Assembly (NCBI GenBank): GCA_024762875.1
Contig: JANTGR010000001.1
Coordinates: 1-45,337, forward strand
From: Sulfurospirillum sp.
GTDB lineage: Bacteria; Campylobacterota; Campylobacteria; Campylobacterales; QNZT01
Direction: 5' to 3'
Length of the DNA stretch: 45,337 nucleotides
Below are positions 1 through 7,730 of this stretch, one piece after another; position 1 is the first letter of the stretch, and each line of letters opens with the position of its first letter. The notes under the pieces were generated by a model, which worked only from the letters and a program-made list of their open reading frames with translations, was not told the origin of the DNA and did no database searches. Made by a program: the position numbers and the translations under genes.

Positions 1-681
1 TTGATTAAAATGGACAAGTATGTTGATTTGATCATTCCGCGGGGCGGGGAAGGGTTGATCCGTTATGTATCAGAAAATGCAACAGTCTCTGTTGTCAAAC
101 ATGACAAAGGTCTGTGTCATGTCTATATCGATAAAGATGCTGACATTGATAAAGCACTGCCTATCATGATAAATGCCAAATGCCGTCGTGTCGGTATCTG
201 CAATGCCATGGAGACTCTCTTGGTGGATAAAGCGATTGCGACTACGCTGCTTCCAAAAATTGAGGCTGCTTTTGAAAAAGAAGAGACAGAGCTTCGTGGA
301 AGTGCCCAGGTAAAAGAAGTGATTGATATCGAAGCAGCAGAGGAAGAAGACTTTGATACAGAATATCTCGACAATATTCTTTCTATCCATGTTGTAGATG
401 GTGTGGAAGAGGCGATTTCACATATCCAGCGCTATGGTTCTGGACACTCTGAAGCAATTGTGACAGAAAATTATACCTGCGGTGAACTCTTTATGAACAG
501 TATCGATGCGGCATGTGTCTATATCAATGCTTCGACACAGTTTACTGACGGCGGTGAATTTGGTTTTGGTGCAGAAGTGGGTATCAGTACCAACAAACTC
601 CATTCCAGAGGACCGATGGGTATCAATGATCTGACGACCTACAAATACAAGATTTACGGTAATGGACAAGTGCGTTCTTGA
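1..681 (+). CDS. proA: Gamma-glutamyl phosphate reductase (C-terminal part)
   Basis: Second enzyme of proline synthesis: NADPH-dependent reduction of gamma-glutamyl phosphate to glutamate semialdehyde in the cytoplasm. The reading frame is open from the first base, so the gene starts outside the window and only about 226 C-terminal residues are seen. Recognisable family segments are IPRGGEGLIRYV, the catalytic-cysteine region around CNAMETLLV, and the C-terminal run FGFGAEVGISTNKLHSRGPMG. The TGA stop overlaps the TTG start of the next gene by 4 bases, so the two are probably cotranscribed. A TATCATGATA palindrome lies at 162-171, read as Ile-Met-Ile. Identification is secure; the true start cannot be seen. 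Confidence 0.95.
   Translation: MIKMDKYVDLIIPRGGEGLIRYVSENATVSVVKHDKGLCHVYIDKDADIDKALPIMINAKCRRVGICNAMETLLVDKAIATTLLPKIEAAFEKEETELRGSAQVKEVIDIEAAEEEDFDTEYLDNILSIHVVDGVEEAISHIQRYGSGHSEAIVTENYTCGELFMNSIDAACVYINASTQFTDGGEFGFGAEVGISTNKLHSRGPMGINDLTTYKYKIYGNGQVRS
162..171. repeat. TATCATGATA palindrome 1
   Basis: Exact 10-bp palindrome inside proA, read as Ile-Met-Ile. Confidence 0.9.
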
Positions 682-1265
682 ATATTTTAGAGATCAAAAA
701 TCTAACTTTTGGTTATAAACAGAACCAACTATTGTATGATGATTTTTCACTCTCACTGAAAAAGGGTGAAATTATCTCGATCGTAGGTGAAAGCGGCAGT
801 GGAAAAAGTACACTGTTTGAACTCATCACGGGAGAGCAAATGCCTCTTTTGGGGACGATAGAGAAGTCGCAGATTGCGCAGATCTTTCAAGATCCATACA
901 GCTCTTTTCATCCCTCATTTACAGTACGTGGACAGATAGAAGAAGTAGCTGATACTGCAGATCTGGGGAGTTATCTGAAGAAATTGGATTTAAACCCCTC
1001 ATTGCTGGATAAAAAACCGCATGAACTCAGTGGGGGACAGCTGCAACGCTGTTCTATTTTGCGGGCACTGCTGATGAAACCGGATATTATCCTGGCAGAT
1101 GAACCGACATCGGCACTGGATAACGTTGTGCAGCTTGATGTGATGAAACTATTGGTTGGATTGCTGGATAATGTAGGTATACTGCTTATCACCCATGATG
1201 AAGATCTGGCTGGATGGGCGAGTGACAAAATTGTTAAAATTGGAAACCATCAAGCCATAAATTAA
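678..1265 (+). CDS. ABC transporter ATP-binding protein, peptide/nickel type, lone
   Basis: A compact 195-residue ABC ATPase. All catalytic elements are present in order: Walker A GESGSGKS near residue 37, Q-loop in QIFQDPYSSFHP, signature LSGGQLQR, Walker B ILADEPTSALD and the switch histidine in LITHDED. The wording of the Q-loop (QDPYSSFHP) resembles the DppF/NikE/OppF branch, but the C-terminal oligopeptide-ABC extension is missing. The start is TTG at 678, overlapping the proA stop. No permease or binding-protein gene follows: the next gene, murA, is convergent. Any partner must therefore be elsewhere or upstream of proA. The substrate cannot be inferred from this sequence. Confidence 0.85.
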   Translation: MNILEIKNLTFGYKQNQLLYDDFSLSLKKGEIISIVGESGSGKSTLFELITGEQMPLLGTIEKSQIAQIFQDPYSSFHPSFTVRGQIEEVADTADLGSYLKKLDLNPSLLDKKPHELSGGQLQRCSILRALLMKPDIILADEPTSALDNVVQLDVMKLLVGLLDNVGILLITHDEDLAGWASDKIVKIGNHQAIN

Positions 1266-1276
1266 ATCTATTGCGA

Positions 1277-1333
1277 GTTCTGAACAGCCGTTTTACGGCG
1301 CATCCTTAGTGAATAAGTGTATTTGTTCAGAAC
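1277..1333. terminator. Long intergenic hairpin between convergent genes
   Basis: The arms GTTCTGAACA (1277-1286) and TGTTCAGAAC (1324-1333) are perfect inverted copies. Inside lies a second small hairpin, GCCGT-TTT-ACGGC (1287-1299). It sits between the ABC ATPase and murA, which converge, so a two-way terminator is the simplest role. No clear U-run follows on the plus strand. The outer arms resemble those of another intergenic hairpin at 10350-10408, so a small repeated element is the alternative. Confidence 0.5.
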
Positions 1334-1336
1334 ATT

Positions 1337-2599
1337 CTACTCTTTAAGACGTTTGATTTTGGCACCCAGTTGCTGAAGTTTTTTCTCCAAAGATACATAT
1401 CCACGATCCAAGTGATAGATACGGTGAACTCTTGTTGTCCCGTTGGCAACCAGCGCTGCCAGAACGAGGGCTGAAGAAGCTCTTAGATCTGTTGCCATGA
1501 CATCAGCTCCATTGAGAGAGTGATTGCCCTCAACTGTAGCGATATTGTTGTTCAGTTGAATCACTGCGCCCATACGGGTAAGTTCACTGACATGCATAAA
1601 ACGGTTTTCAAAAAGCCGCTCTTCGATGATAGAAGTACCATCTGCCTGCAGTGCTAAAGCCATAAATTGTGCCTGCATATCTGTTGGAAATCCAGGATAT
1701 TCTGTCGTTGCGATATTGGCATGTAAGATTTTTGCTGAAGGTTTGATGGTGATGCTCTCTTCATGCAGATCAAAATCAAATCCCATCTCTTGGAGTTTGA
1801 GAATAGTGGAAATCAGATGTGAGTGATTTACTTTATTGAGCGTGATTTGAGAGTTGGTAATTGCCCCGGCACATAGATAGGTACCCGCTTCAATACGATC
1901 TGGAATAACCGTAATCTCGGGAATATTGAGTAGTGTTCTGTCACGTCCATGGATGATGAGTTCATCACTGCCTATCCCTTTGATAAGCACACCATGGTCA
2001 TTGAGGATTTCACAAAGTTGCACCACTTCCGGCTCTTTTGCGGCATTGATTATTTTTGTTTCGCCTTTTGCCAGTGCTGCTGCCATGATGATATTTTCAC
2101 TGCCTGTGACAGTGATTTTATCAAAAATAATCGTGGTGCCTTTTAAGCCATCGGGTGCACTTGCGACAACATATCCCTGTTTTATTTCGATATGTGCACC
2201 CATCTGCTCCAATGCTTTAAGATGTAAATCAATGGGTCGCTGTCCGATTGCACATCCCCCCGGCAGTGATACTTCACAATGCCCAAAACGTGTAAGTAAT
2301 GGTCCCAGTGTCAAGATAGAAGCGCGCATTTTACGGACTATGTCATATTTTGCTTCGGTGTTATGCACGGTGGATGCATCTACCGTTGCACAATCATCTT
2401 GATAGGTATACGTAGCACCCAGATTTTCCAATAGGGAGAGCATTGTTTTGATATCAAAAACAGGAGGTAAATTACAGATCTTAACTTCATTTTGGCATAA
2501 AATAGTCAGTGCAAGAATAGGCAAAGCTGCATTTTTCGCCCCTGCAATATCAACCGTTCCTGAAAGTTTGTTTCCGCCTTCTATCTCTAAATAATCCAT
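1337..2599 (-). CDS. murA: UDP-N-acetylglucosamine 1-carboxyvinyltransferase
   Basis: First committed step of peptidoglycan synthesis: transfer of enolpyruvate from phosphoenolpyruvate to UDP-GlcNAc in the cytoplasm. The 420-residue length is normal for the family. The N-terminus has [20 protein letters not shown] with the conserved Lys-Asn pair. The active-site loop reads [19 protein letters not shown], with the catalytic cysteine at about residue 116. Because this is Cys rather than Asp, the enzyme is predicted to be of the fosfomycin-sensitive type. The C-terminus [17 protein letters not shown] also fits. It faces the ABC gene and lies downstream of tRNA-Leu on the same strand, so it may share that transcript or use a promoter in 2600-2803. 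Confidence 0.97.
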   Translation of the reverse strand: MDYLEIEGGNKLSGTVDIAGAKNAALPILALTILCQNEVKICNLPPVFDIKTMLSLLENLGATYTYQDDCATVDASTVHNTEAKYDIVRKMRASILTLGPLLTRFGHCEVSLPGGCAIGQRPIDLHLKALEQMGAHIEIKQGYVVASAPDGLKGTTIIFDKITVTGSENIIMAAALAKGETKIINAAKEPEVVQLCEILNDHGVLIKGIGSDELIIHGRDRTLLNIPEITVIPDRIEAGTYLCAGAITNSQITLNKVNHSHLISTILKLQEMGFDFDLHEESITIKPSAKILHANIATTEYPGFPTDMQAQFMALALQADGTSIIEERLFENRFMHVSELTRMGAVIQLNNNIATVEGNHSLNGADVMATDLRASSALVLAALVANGTTRVHRIYHLDRGYVSLEKKLQQLGAKIKRLKE

Positions 2600-2668
2600 G
2601 ATGTTCCTTAGCTAAGTTAGGTAGATTATAGCTAGAAAAAGATTTAAAGAAGGTATAAAAATTGAAGT

Positions 2669-2678
2669 TATCATGATA
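2669..2678. repeat. TATCATGATA palindrome 2
   Basis: Exact copy, intergenic, 70 bases upstream of the murA start. Confidence 0.9.
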
Positions 2679-2774
2679 GAAGAAATAAAAGAAGTAAAGT
2701 TAAAAATAATACTGGCTGTTTGAAAGTTAAGGGCGGTTTATCTGCCCGCAAGCCCTACGCTGAGTAGTGATTTA

Positions 2775-2789
2775 AGAGGCTTTGCCTCT
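2775..2789 (-). terminator. Short hairpin downstream of tRNA-Leu
   Basis: AGAGGC and GCCTCT form a perfect stem around a 3-base loop, 14 bases beyond the tRNA 3' end. A+T-rich flanks could lengthen the stem with a bulge. It probably helps end or process the tRNA transcript. The lack of a clear U-tract keeps confidence low. Confidence 0.35.
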
Positions 2790-2803
2790 AAAATCAATTA
2801 AGA

Positions 2804-2890
2804 TGGTACCGAGGGCCGGACTCGAACCGGCACGGTATTGCTACCATCGGATTTTGAATCCGACGCGTCTACCAGTTTCACCACCCCGGC
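2804..2890 (-). tRNA. tRNA-Leu (anticodon CAA)
   Basis: Read on the minus strand, the 87 bases fold as a class II tRNA. The acceptor stem GCCGGGG pairs with CCTCGGT (two G-U pairs), followed by an encoded ACCA end. The D-arm contains AAACTGGTAGAC. The anticodon stem TCGGA/TCCGA encloses the loop TTCAAAA, giving anticodon CAA, which reads UUG. A long variable arm (TGGTAGCAATACCG) and the T-arm GCCGG-TTCGAGT-CCGGC complete it. The long variable arm and the anticodon agree on leucine. Confidence 0.96.
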
Positions 2891-2937
2891 ATTTTAAAGC
2901 TGAGGCGATATTATATCGCACAAAGCTTTAATGAATA

Positions 2938-3216
2938 TTATTTTCCAGCTACAGCTTCTTTAAGTTGTTTACCAACTTTGAATTTTACAGCAGTAGTTGC
3001 AGGAACTTCAACAACTTTTGTTGTACCTGGAACTCTAGCAGTTCTTGCAGCTCTTTCAGAAGTTGAGAATGTTCCAAACCCGATAAAACTAACGCTTTTT
3101 TTAGCAACTAATGCTTCTTCGATAGTTGCAAGTACTGCATCTACTACGCTTGAAGTATCTTTTTTAGACAAACCTGTTTTTGAAGCTACTGCATCAATAA
3201 ATTCTGCTTTTTTCAT
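2938..3216 (-). CDS. hup: DNA-binding protein HU
   Basis: A small histone-like nucleoid protein of 92 residues that bends and compacts DNA as a dimer. The sequence MKKAEFIDAVASKTGLSKKD begins the usual helix-turn-helix dimer core. GFGTFSTSERAARTARVPGT is the DNA-binding beta-arm with the conserved Arg-rich stretch and Pro tip. The chosen ATG (3214-3216) has AGGAGA at a good distance. The longer open frame upstream has no HU-like sequence and is rejected. It is divergent from flgL, so 3217-3377 must carry promoters for both. Confidence 0.95.
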   Translation of the reverse strand: MKKAEFIDAVASKTGLSKKDTSSVVDAVLATIEEALVAKKSVSFIGFGTFSTSERAARTARVPGTTKVVEVPATTAVKFKVGKQLKEAVAGK

Positions 3217-3335
3217 AATTGAAAATCTCCTCTTTTTTTGTGTACTCTTGTGTAAGAAGTAAAAATAATACACAATTTTTCTTAAAATTAAAACAATTTT
3301 GCATTTATTGTCAAAAAATAGTGCAAAAAGAGCCA

Positions 3336-3349
3336 AAATAGCCGATATT
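3336..3349 (+). promoter_or_regulatory. Possible sigma-28 (FliA) -10 element for flgL
   Basis: AAATAGCCGATATT contains GCCGATAT, close to the FliA -10 consensus GCCGATAA and to the campylobacterial CGATnT form. It ends 28 bases before the flgL start. A -35 is weak here: only CAAA at 3324-3327, at a shorter spacing. Exactly the same 14-mer lies before the receiver gene at 24955. A flagellar gene downstream makes the call plausible. Confidence 0.45.
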
Positions 3350-3377
3350 GTTTGTAGAAATTCCTTTATAAGGAGAA

Positions 3378-5252
3378 ATGATGCGTGTATTGCAGAGTGG
3401 GATTTATAACAATTTTTTACAAGATCAGGCAAGCGCCAAAGAAAAAATAGATTCTTTGACAAGTCAGATATCATCAGGAAAGAAGATTCAAAACGCTTAT
3501 GAAGATAGTTCTGTCTATATTGATACCTTGAGACTGGATAGTGAAATCAACTCTTTTCAGGGCATCCAAAATCGTACAGAGAAATCAAAAGTCATTACTG
3601 ACTCCAGTGATACAGCGATGAATGATATGGATGTGACACTGATTGATTTTAAGACCAAACTGATTCAGGCAGCCAATGGCACGATGAATGAAGATAATTT
3701 AAGAAGCAGTGCCCAAGAATTGAAACAGATGAAAGAGCACCTGATGACACTGGCAAACAGTTCAATTAATGGTGAGTATCTTTTTTCAGGAACAGCAGTC
3801 AATGTAAAACCTATCGATGAGCTGGGCCATTATCATGGTAATGATAAACCACTAATGACGCAGATATCCGAGAGTGCTACAGCGCCTTACAGTGTAGATG
3901 GAAAATCTCTTTTTATGACTTTTGATGAAAATATCAAAAAATCAGTCAGTACCAATGTCCATCTGCAAAATCAAACAACAGCTGATACAATAAAAAGTGA
4001 TGATACCGTTTATGATTTGCTGGGCAATCATGCTGATGGATACTTTTATCTTGCAGGTGTAAAACATGATGGAGAAGCTTTTAAGTCTAAAATAGCATTG
4101 CCTGAAACGGACAAAATGACAGATCTCTTAGGCAAAATAGAAGATGCCTATGGAGCGGGAACTGTTGTTGCTTCATTGAGTGATGATGGCACTATCATGA
4201 TAGATGACCTGCAGTCTGGAAACAGTAAACTTGATTTTCAAATGACAGCTTCCAATGTTGACAACAATGACTTAAGTGCGATAGCTTCAGGTGATAAAAT
4301 AGCTTTTACCACAACAACAGAGGCAGTTGATGATCGTGCTTCATTTAACAAAAAAGGAAATATTTTAACAGGCAATGTCCCGCTTTTGGCAGATGACGGG
4401 TTTGCTGCCAAAAGTACAAAATTGCGTGATATCGCAGCGCAATCTCTTGATGGAAAACAGTTTTCGATGGATATCACCACTGTCAATGGCACAAATAAAA
4501 CGATACAATTGGATCTCTCTGCTCAATCCTCTTTTACAGTTGACGGCTATAGTTATCATATCTTCAATGCTGATGATACTGCACCGGTCAATACAGATGC
4601 TGATACTATGACACTGGGACAGTTGGATAATGTTATCGCGATGGTGATGTCTGAGACACTGCCGGCTAGTGATGACAAAGCAGGATTTGACACAGCTGTA
4701 AAGGATGCAAAAAATTTGGTTGATGTGGGAATCAACAGCAATGGCGAAATACAGATAGAGGATAAAAGTGGTTTCAATAATGCTATAGCATTTTCACTCT
4801 ATGATCAGGATACCAATGACTACAGCGTCAGCAGCGGTTCACTCTCTTTTATGGGAAACAGTGCTGTTGTGGTCGAGAATCCAAAGATAGATTTTTTTAA
4901 AGATCTGGATACGATTATCGAAGCAGTTGAAGGCAGTATAACCGGTATCAATGCCTCAGGAGTCAATCCCAAAAATCCGGGATTGCAAAGTGCGCTTGCC
5001 AGAATTGACACTTTAAGTAATCATATCTCAAAGATGCACACAAAAATTGGTGCTATGTCAAACAACCTGCAAGCTGCCAATGAAAGAGCCAGTACACTGG
5101 AGTTGAATGTCACAGCCTTGAAATCCAAAGTGGCAGACGTAGATGTCGCTGAAGCAGTGGTACAGTATCAGCAGGTTTCACTAAACTATCAGGCCATGAT
5201 GTCAACAATAGCAAAGGTCAATTCGCTAACTCTTTTAAATTATTTGAAATAA
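3378..5252 (+). CDS. flgL: Flagellar hook-associated protein 3 (hook-filament junction)
   Basis: FlgL joins the flagellar hook to the filament and is exported through the flagellar type III apparatus. The N-terminal flagellin-like coiled coil is clear (MRVLQSGIYNNFLQDQ, SSGKKIQNAYEDSSVY, with NGEYLFSGT near residue 140). So is the C-terminal one (AVVQYQQVSLNYQAMMST, ending SLTLLNYLK). A long variable, Asp/Ser/Thr-rich middle (about residues 150-510) is expected to be surface exposed. There are two adjacent ATG codons (3378, 3381) after AAGGAGAA, so the second may be used. It stands alone between HU and ftsK. The candidate sigma-28 box upstream fits late flagellar expression, and its presence argues for a motile organism. 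Confidence 0.92.
   Translation: MMRVLQSGIYNNFLQDQASAKEKIDSLTSQISSGKKIQNAYEDSSVYIDTLRLDSEINSFQGIQNRTEKSKVITDSSDTAMNDMDVTLIDFKTKLIQAANGTMNEDNLRSSAQELKQMKEHLMTLANSSINGEYLFSGTAVNVKPIDELGHYHGNDKPLMTQISESATAPYSVDGKSLFMTFDENIKKSVSTNVHLQNQTTADTIKSDDTVYDLLGNHADGYFYLAGVKHDGEAFKSKIALPETDKMTDLLGKIEDAYGAGTVVASLSDDGTIMIDDLQSGNSKLDFQMTASNVDNNDLSAIASGDKIAFTTTTEAVDDRASFNKKGNILTGNVPLLADDGFAAKSTKLRDIAAQSLDGKQFSMDITTVNGTNKTIQLDLSAQSSFTVDGYSYHIFNADDTAPVNTDADTMTLGQLDNVIAMVMSETLPASDDKAGFDTAVKDAKNLVDVGINSNGEIQIEDKSGFNNAIAFSLYDQDTNDYSVSSGSLSFMGNSAVVVENPKIDFFKDLDTIIEAVEGSITGINASGVNPKNPGLQSALARIDTLSNHISKMHTKIGAMSNNLQAANERASTLELNVTALKSKVADVDVAEAVVQYQQVSLNYQAMMSTIAKVNSLTLLNYLK
4193..4202. repeat. TATCATGATA palindrome 3
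   Basis: Exact copy in the variable middle of flgL, read Ile-Met-Ile; palindromic to 12 bp (CTATCATGATAG). Confidence 0.9.
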
Positions 5253-5262
5253 ATTTACCTAT

Positions 5263-5296
5263 CTTTAGATATAATTTTTAACATATCATCTAAAGG
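5263..5296 (+). promoter_or_regulatory. Hairpin over the ftsK ribosome-binding site
   Basis: CTTTAGAT (5263-5270) and ATCTAAAG (5288-5295) are inverted copies. The right arm runs into AAAGG (5292-5296), the only Shine-Dalgarno-like sequence before ftsK. The hairpin could limit ribosome access to ftsK, or it could be a weak terminator for flgL. Pairing was found by eye; no folding energy was calculated. Confidence 0.4.
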
Positions 5297-5303
5297 TTAT
5301 ATT

Positions 5304-7625
5304 ATTTTAAGAGAGTTATTATTTATTTTTGCTGTATTTGTACTGCTTTTTTTGGGGATTTCTACGGTCTTTCCAGATGCACCTATGGTGGGAGCGCTGG
5401 GAACGGCATTTGGGCACTTCAATAGAAACTATTTTGGGCTCATAGGCTTTTTGTATCCATTTTTATTGATTTTTCCTGCTTATTTGATTTATAAAGATAA
5501 TCGCTTGAGTCATGAACTTTCAAAGTTTATGCTGCTTGGACTCTTGATGTTTTTTTCTTTACTGCTGTTTCAGGCAAAATTATTTGATCCTCCGTTTCAG
5601 GGCTCTATCGGCTATGGTACGGTGAGTTTTTTGGATGATTTTATAGGCAATATCGGGATATGGCTTTTTATCATCTCTACACTCTTTCTCTCTGTCACGC
5701 TGATGCTGAATGCTACGATCGAAGATATATCAACATCGATTGTATTAAAGGAGTATTTTGGCGCCTTAAAAGCAAAAGTAAATGCTTTTTTGTTTCCTCA
5801 GGAACAGGATTACATTGATGTTGAGAGTGAAGACTATTATCATGATAAAGATGAAAACCGTTTTGATAAAAACCGCCTGCCAAAAAGTATTCCGATGCAG
5901 GAGATTCCAGATGAAAACCTGGATGATGAAGCTTTGGGGCTGGAGACCATCTCTGATATTTCATCACTATTGCATACAAAAGAGCAGCCAGCACAAAAGC
6001 AGTCTAAACGCGTAGTACCGCTTCCTTTTGAAGAAGATGATGCCAAGCCGCTGGAATTGTTGCAGCAAGAGAGTGCATCACTGCAGAAAGACGTTGTCAA
6101 TCATAGACCCCAAAAACAAACACCAGTGAAGAAAAAACCAACAACCATTGTCAAAGAACTGGAAGAGAATAAAGCACTGCTGCAAAAGCAGATTGATACC
6201 GGTAAAACCAAAAAACCAAAAAATTTTAAATTACCGTATCTTGATTTTTTAAAGTCTGTACCTAAAAGAAAGACACATCATATCGATGAAAGTGAAATCG
6301 ATCAAAAGATTATAGATTTACTGGATAAACTCAAACAGTTTAAAATTGAAGGCGATGTTGTTCGGACGTATTCCGGTCCTGTTGTGACCACTTTTGAATT
6401 CAGACCGGCAGCACATATCAAAGTCTCCAAAATTTTAACCCTGCAAGATGATCTGGCGATGGCCCTAAAAGCTGAAACGATACGTATTCAAGCACCAATC
6501 CCGGGAAAAGATGTAGTGGGGATTGAGATTCCCAACAAAGAGAGTGAAACGATTTATCTTAAGGAGATTTTAGACAGTAAACTGTTTAAAAGTGCTTCTT
6601 CTCCACTGACTTTGGCAGTGGGCAAAGATATCGTGGGCAATCCTTTTATCACCGATTTGAAAAAATTGCCGCATTTACTGATTGCCGGTACAACAGGTTC
6701 AGGTAAGTCAGTAGGGGTAAATGCTATGTTGGTTTCATTGCTCTATCGCAATTCTCCAGATCAATTGAAGTTATTGATGATTGATCCAAAGATGCTGGAA
6801 TTTTCAATTTATAATGATATACCCCATCTTTTAACACCTGTTATCACACAGCCAAAACAAGCGATTGTAGCATTGGCAAATATGGTTGTTGAGATGGAAA
6901 AACGCTATAAATTGATGAGTAAAACAAAGACCAAAAATATTGAAAACTACAATGAAAAAGCGAAAAAAGAGGGTAGGGAAGAATTCCCTTATATCGTAAT
7001 CATTATCGATGAGCTGGCAGATTTGATGATGACGAGTGGCAAAGATGTAGAATTTTATATCGCACGTCTTGCCCAAATGGCACGGGCAAGCGGTATCCAT
7101 CTCATCGTCGCCACACAAAGACCTTCTGTTGATGTTGTGACCGGGCTGATTAAAGCAAATCTTCCCAGCCGTATCTCTTTTAAAGTCGGTCAGAAAATAG
7201 ACTCTAAAATCATTTTGGATGCACAGGGTGCAGAATCACTCTTGGGTCGAGGTGATATGCTTTTTACACCTCCTGGAACCTCAAGTATCATCAGGCTGCA
7301 TGCACCGTTTGTGACAGAAGAAGAGATTGAATCAATTGTTGAATTTTTGAAAGTACAAAGAGAAGTTGTGTATGATCCTTCTTTTTTAAGTGAAGTGAAT
7401 CCTGACGGATCTGTTGTGAGCACGACCAATGGTGGAAATGGAGATTTTGATGAACTTTTTGAAGAAGCTAAAAATGTAGTGTTGACAGATAAAAAAACTT
7501 CTATATCCTATTTGCAAAGGCGATTACAAATAGGATATAACCGTTCTGCAACCATTGTAGAACAGTTGGAAATGGCCGGTGTTCTTTCTGCTCCAAATGC
7601 AAAAGGACAAAGAGAGATACTGTAA
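5304..7625 (+). CDS. ftsK: DNA translocase FtsK/SpoIIIE
   Basis: A septum-located DNA pump that clears and resolves chromosomes at division. The N-terminus has about four hydrophobic segments (to residue ~145), then a charged linker. The motor has Walker A IAGTTGSGKSVGVN, Walker B VIIIDELADLMM and MARASGIHLIVATQRPSVDVVTG. The C-terminal winged-helix gamma domain is SISYLQRRLQIGYNRSATIVEQ. The first ordinary start in frame is TTG at 5352, but that would cut into the first membrane helix and has no ribosome site. The frame is open from 5253 and reads LRELLFIFAVFVLLFLG, so I place the start at ATT 5304, seven bases after AAAGG. About 773 residues result. The product is certain; the start is not. 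Confidence 0.9.
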   Translation: MLRELLFIFAVFVLLFLGISTVFPDAPMVGALGTAFGHFNRNYFGLIGFLYPFLLIFPAYLIYKDNRLSHELSKFMLLGLLMFFSLLLFQAKLFDPPFQGSIGYGTVSFLDDFIGNIGIWLFIISTLFLSVTLMLNATIEDISTSIVLKEYFGALKAKVNAFLFPQEQDYIDVESEDYYHDKDENRFDKNRLPKSIPMQEIPDENLDDEALGLETISDISSLLHTKEQPAQKQSKRVVPLPFEEDDAKPLELLQQESASLQKDVVNHRPQKQTPVKKKPTTIVKELEENKALLQKQIDTGKTKKPKNFKLPYLDFLKSVPKRKTHHIDESEIDQKIIDLLDKLKQFKIEGDVVRTYSGPVVTTFEFRPAAHIKVSKILTLQDDLAMALKAETIRIQAPIPGKDVVGIEIPNKESETIYLKEILDSKLFKSASSPLTLAVGKDIVGNPFITDLKKLPHLLIAGTTGSGKSVGVNAMLVSLLYRNSPDQLKLLMIDPKMLEFSIYNDIPHLLTPVITQPKQAIVALANMVVEMEKRYKLMSKTKTKNIENYNEKAKKEGREEFPYIVIIIDELADLMMTSGKDVEFYIARLAQMARASGIHLIVATQRPSVDVVTGLIKANLPSRISFKVGQKIDSKIILDAQGAESLLGRGDMLFTPPGTSSIIRLHAPFVTEEEIESIVEFLKVQREVVYDPSFLSEVNPDGSVVSTTNGGNGDFDELFEEAKNVVLTDKKTSISYLQRRLQIGYNRSATIVEQLEMAGVLSAPNAKGQREIL
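5838..5847. repeat. TATCATGATA palindrome 4
   Basis: Exact copy in the linker of ftsK, read Tyr-His-Asp; palindromic to 12 bp with flanks T/A. Confidence 0.9.
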
Positions 7626-7630
7626 CGATA

Positions 7631-7672
7631 TGAAACATTGTTATTTTTTAAGTGTTACATATAGTAACTTTT
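7631..7672 (+). promoter_or_regulatory. Operator-like element upstream of acnB (pair with icd)
   Basis: TGAAACAT, TTATTTTTTA and TGTTACA occur in the same order and spacing as at 11397-11438 upstream of icd; 25 of the first 29 positions are identical. The element includes the dyad GTTAC-ATATA-GTAAC (7654-7668). It lies about 60 bases before the acnB start, a likely place for a shared regulator of two consecutive citric acid cycle enzymes. The binding protein is unknown. Confidence 0.5.
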
Positions 7673-7676
7673 AAAC

Positions 7677-7686
7677 TATCATGATA
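7677..7686. repeat. TATCATGATA palindrome 5
   Basis: Exact copy in the acnB promoter region, 45 bases before its start and just after the shared acnB/icd element; 12-bp form CTATCATGATAG. Confidence 0.9.
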
Positions 7687-7730
7687 GCATTATAAAGTAA
7701 AATTAAACGATAAACTTATAGGAGAATTTA

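Larger units (their letters stand above)
2600..2803. other. Intergenic region between tRNA-Leu and murA
   Basis: About 200 bases without a convincing ORF. It holds a TATCATGATA palindrome (2669-2678), a small G+C-rich hairpin GGGCGG-TTTAT-CTGCCC (2732-2748) and a perfect 6-bp hairpin AGAGGC-TTT-GCCTCT (2775-2789). The hairpins lie just downstream of the minus-strand tRNA and may end its transcript, though neither has a strong U-run. No RNA family is recognised here. Confidence 0.5.

Noticed and set aside
2729-2760. Possible small structured RNA downstream of tRNA-Leu
   Set aside because: Several short G/C complementary runs exist, but no known RNA family or convincing overall fold could be recognised.
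3217-3474. N-terminal extension of HU
   Set aside because: The open frame continues upstream, but only residues from ATG 3216 resemble HU and have a correct ribosome site. The extension is the divergent promoter region.
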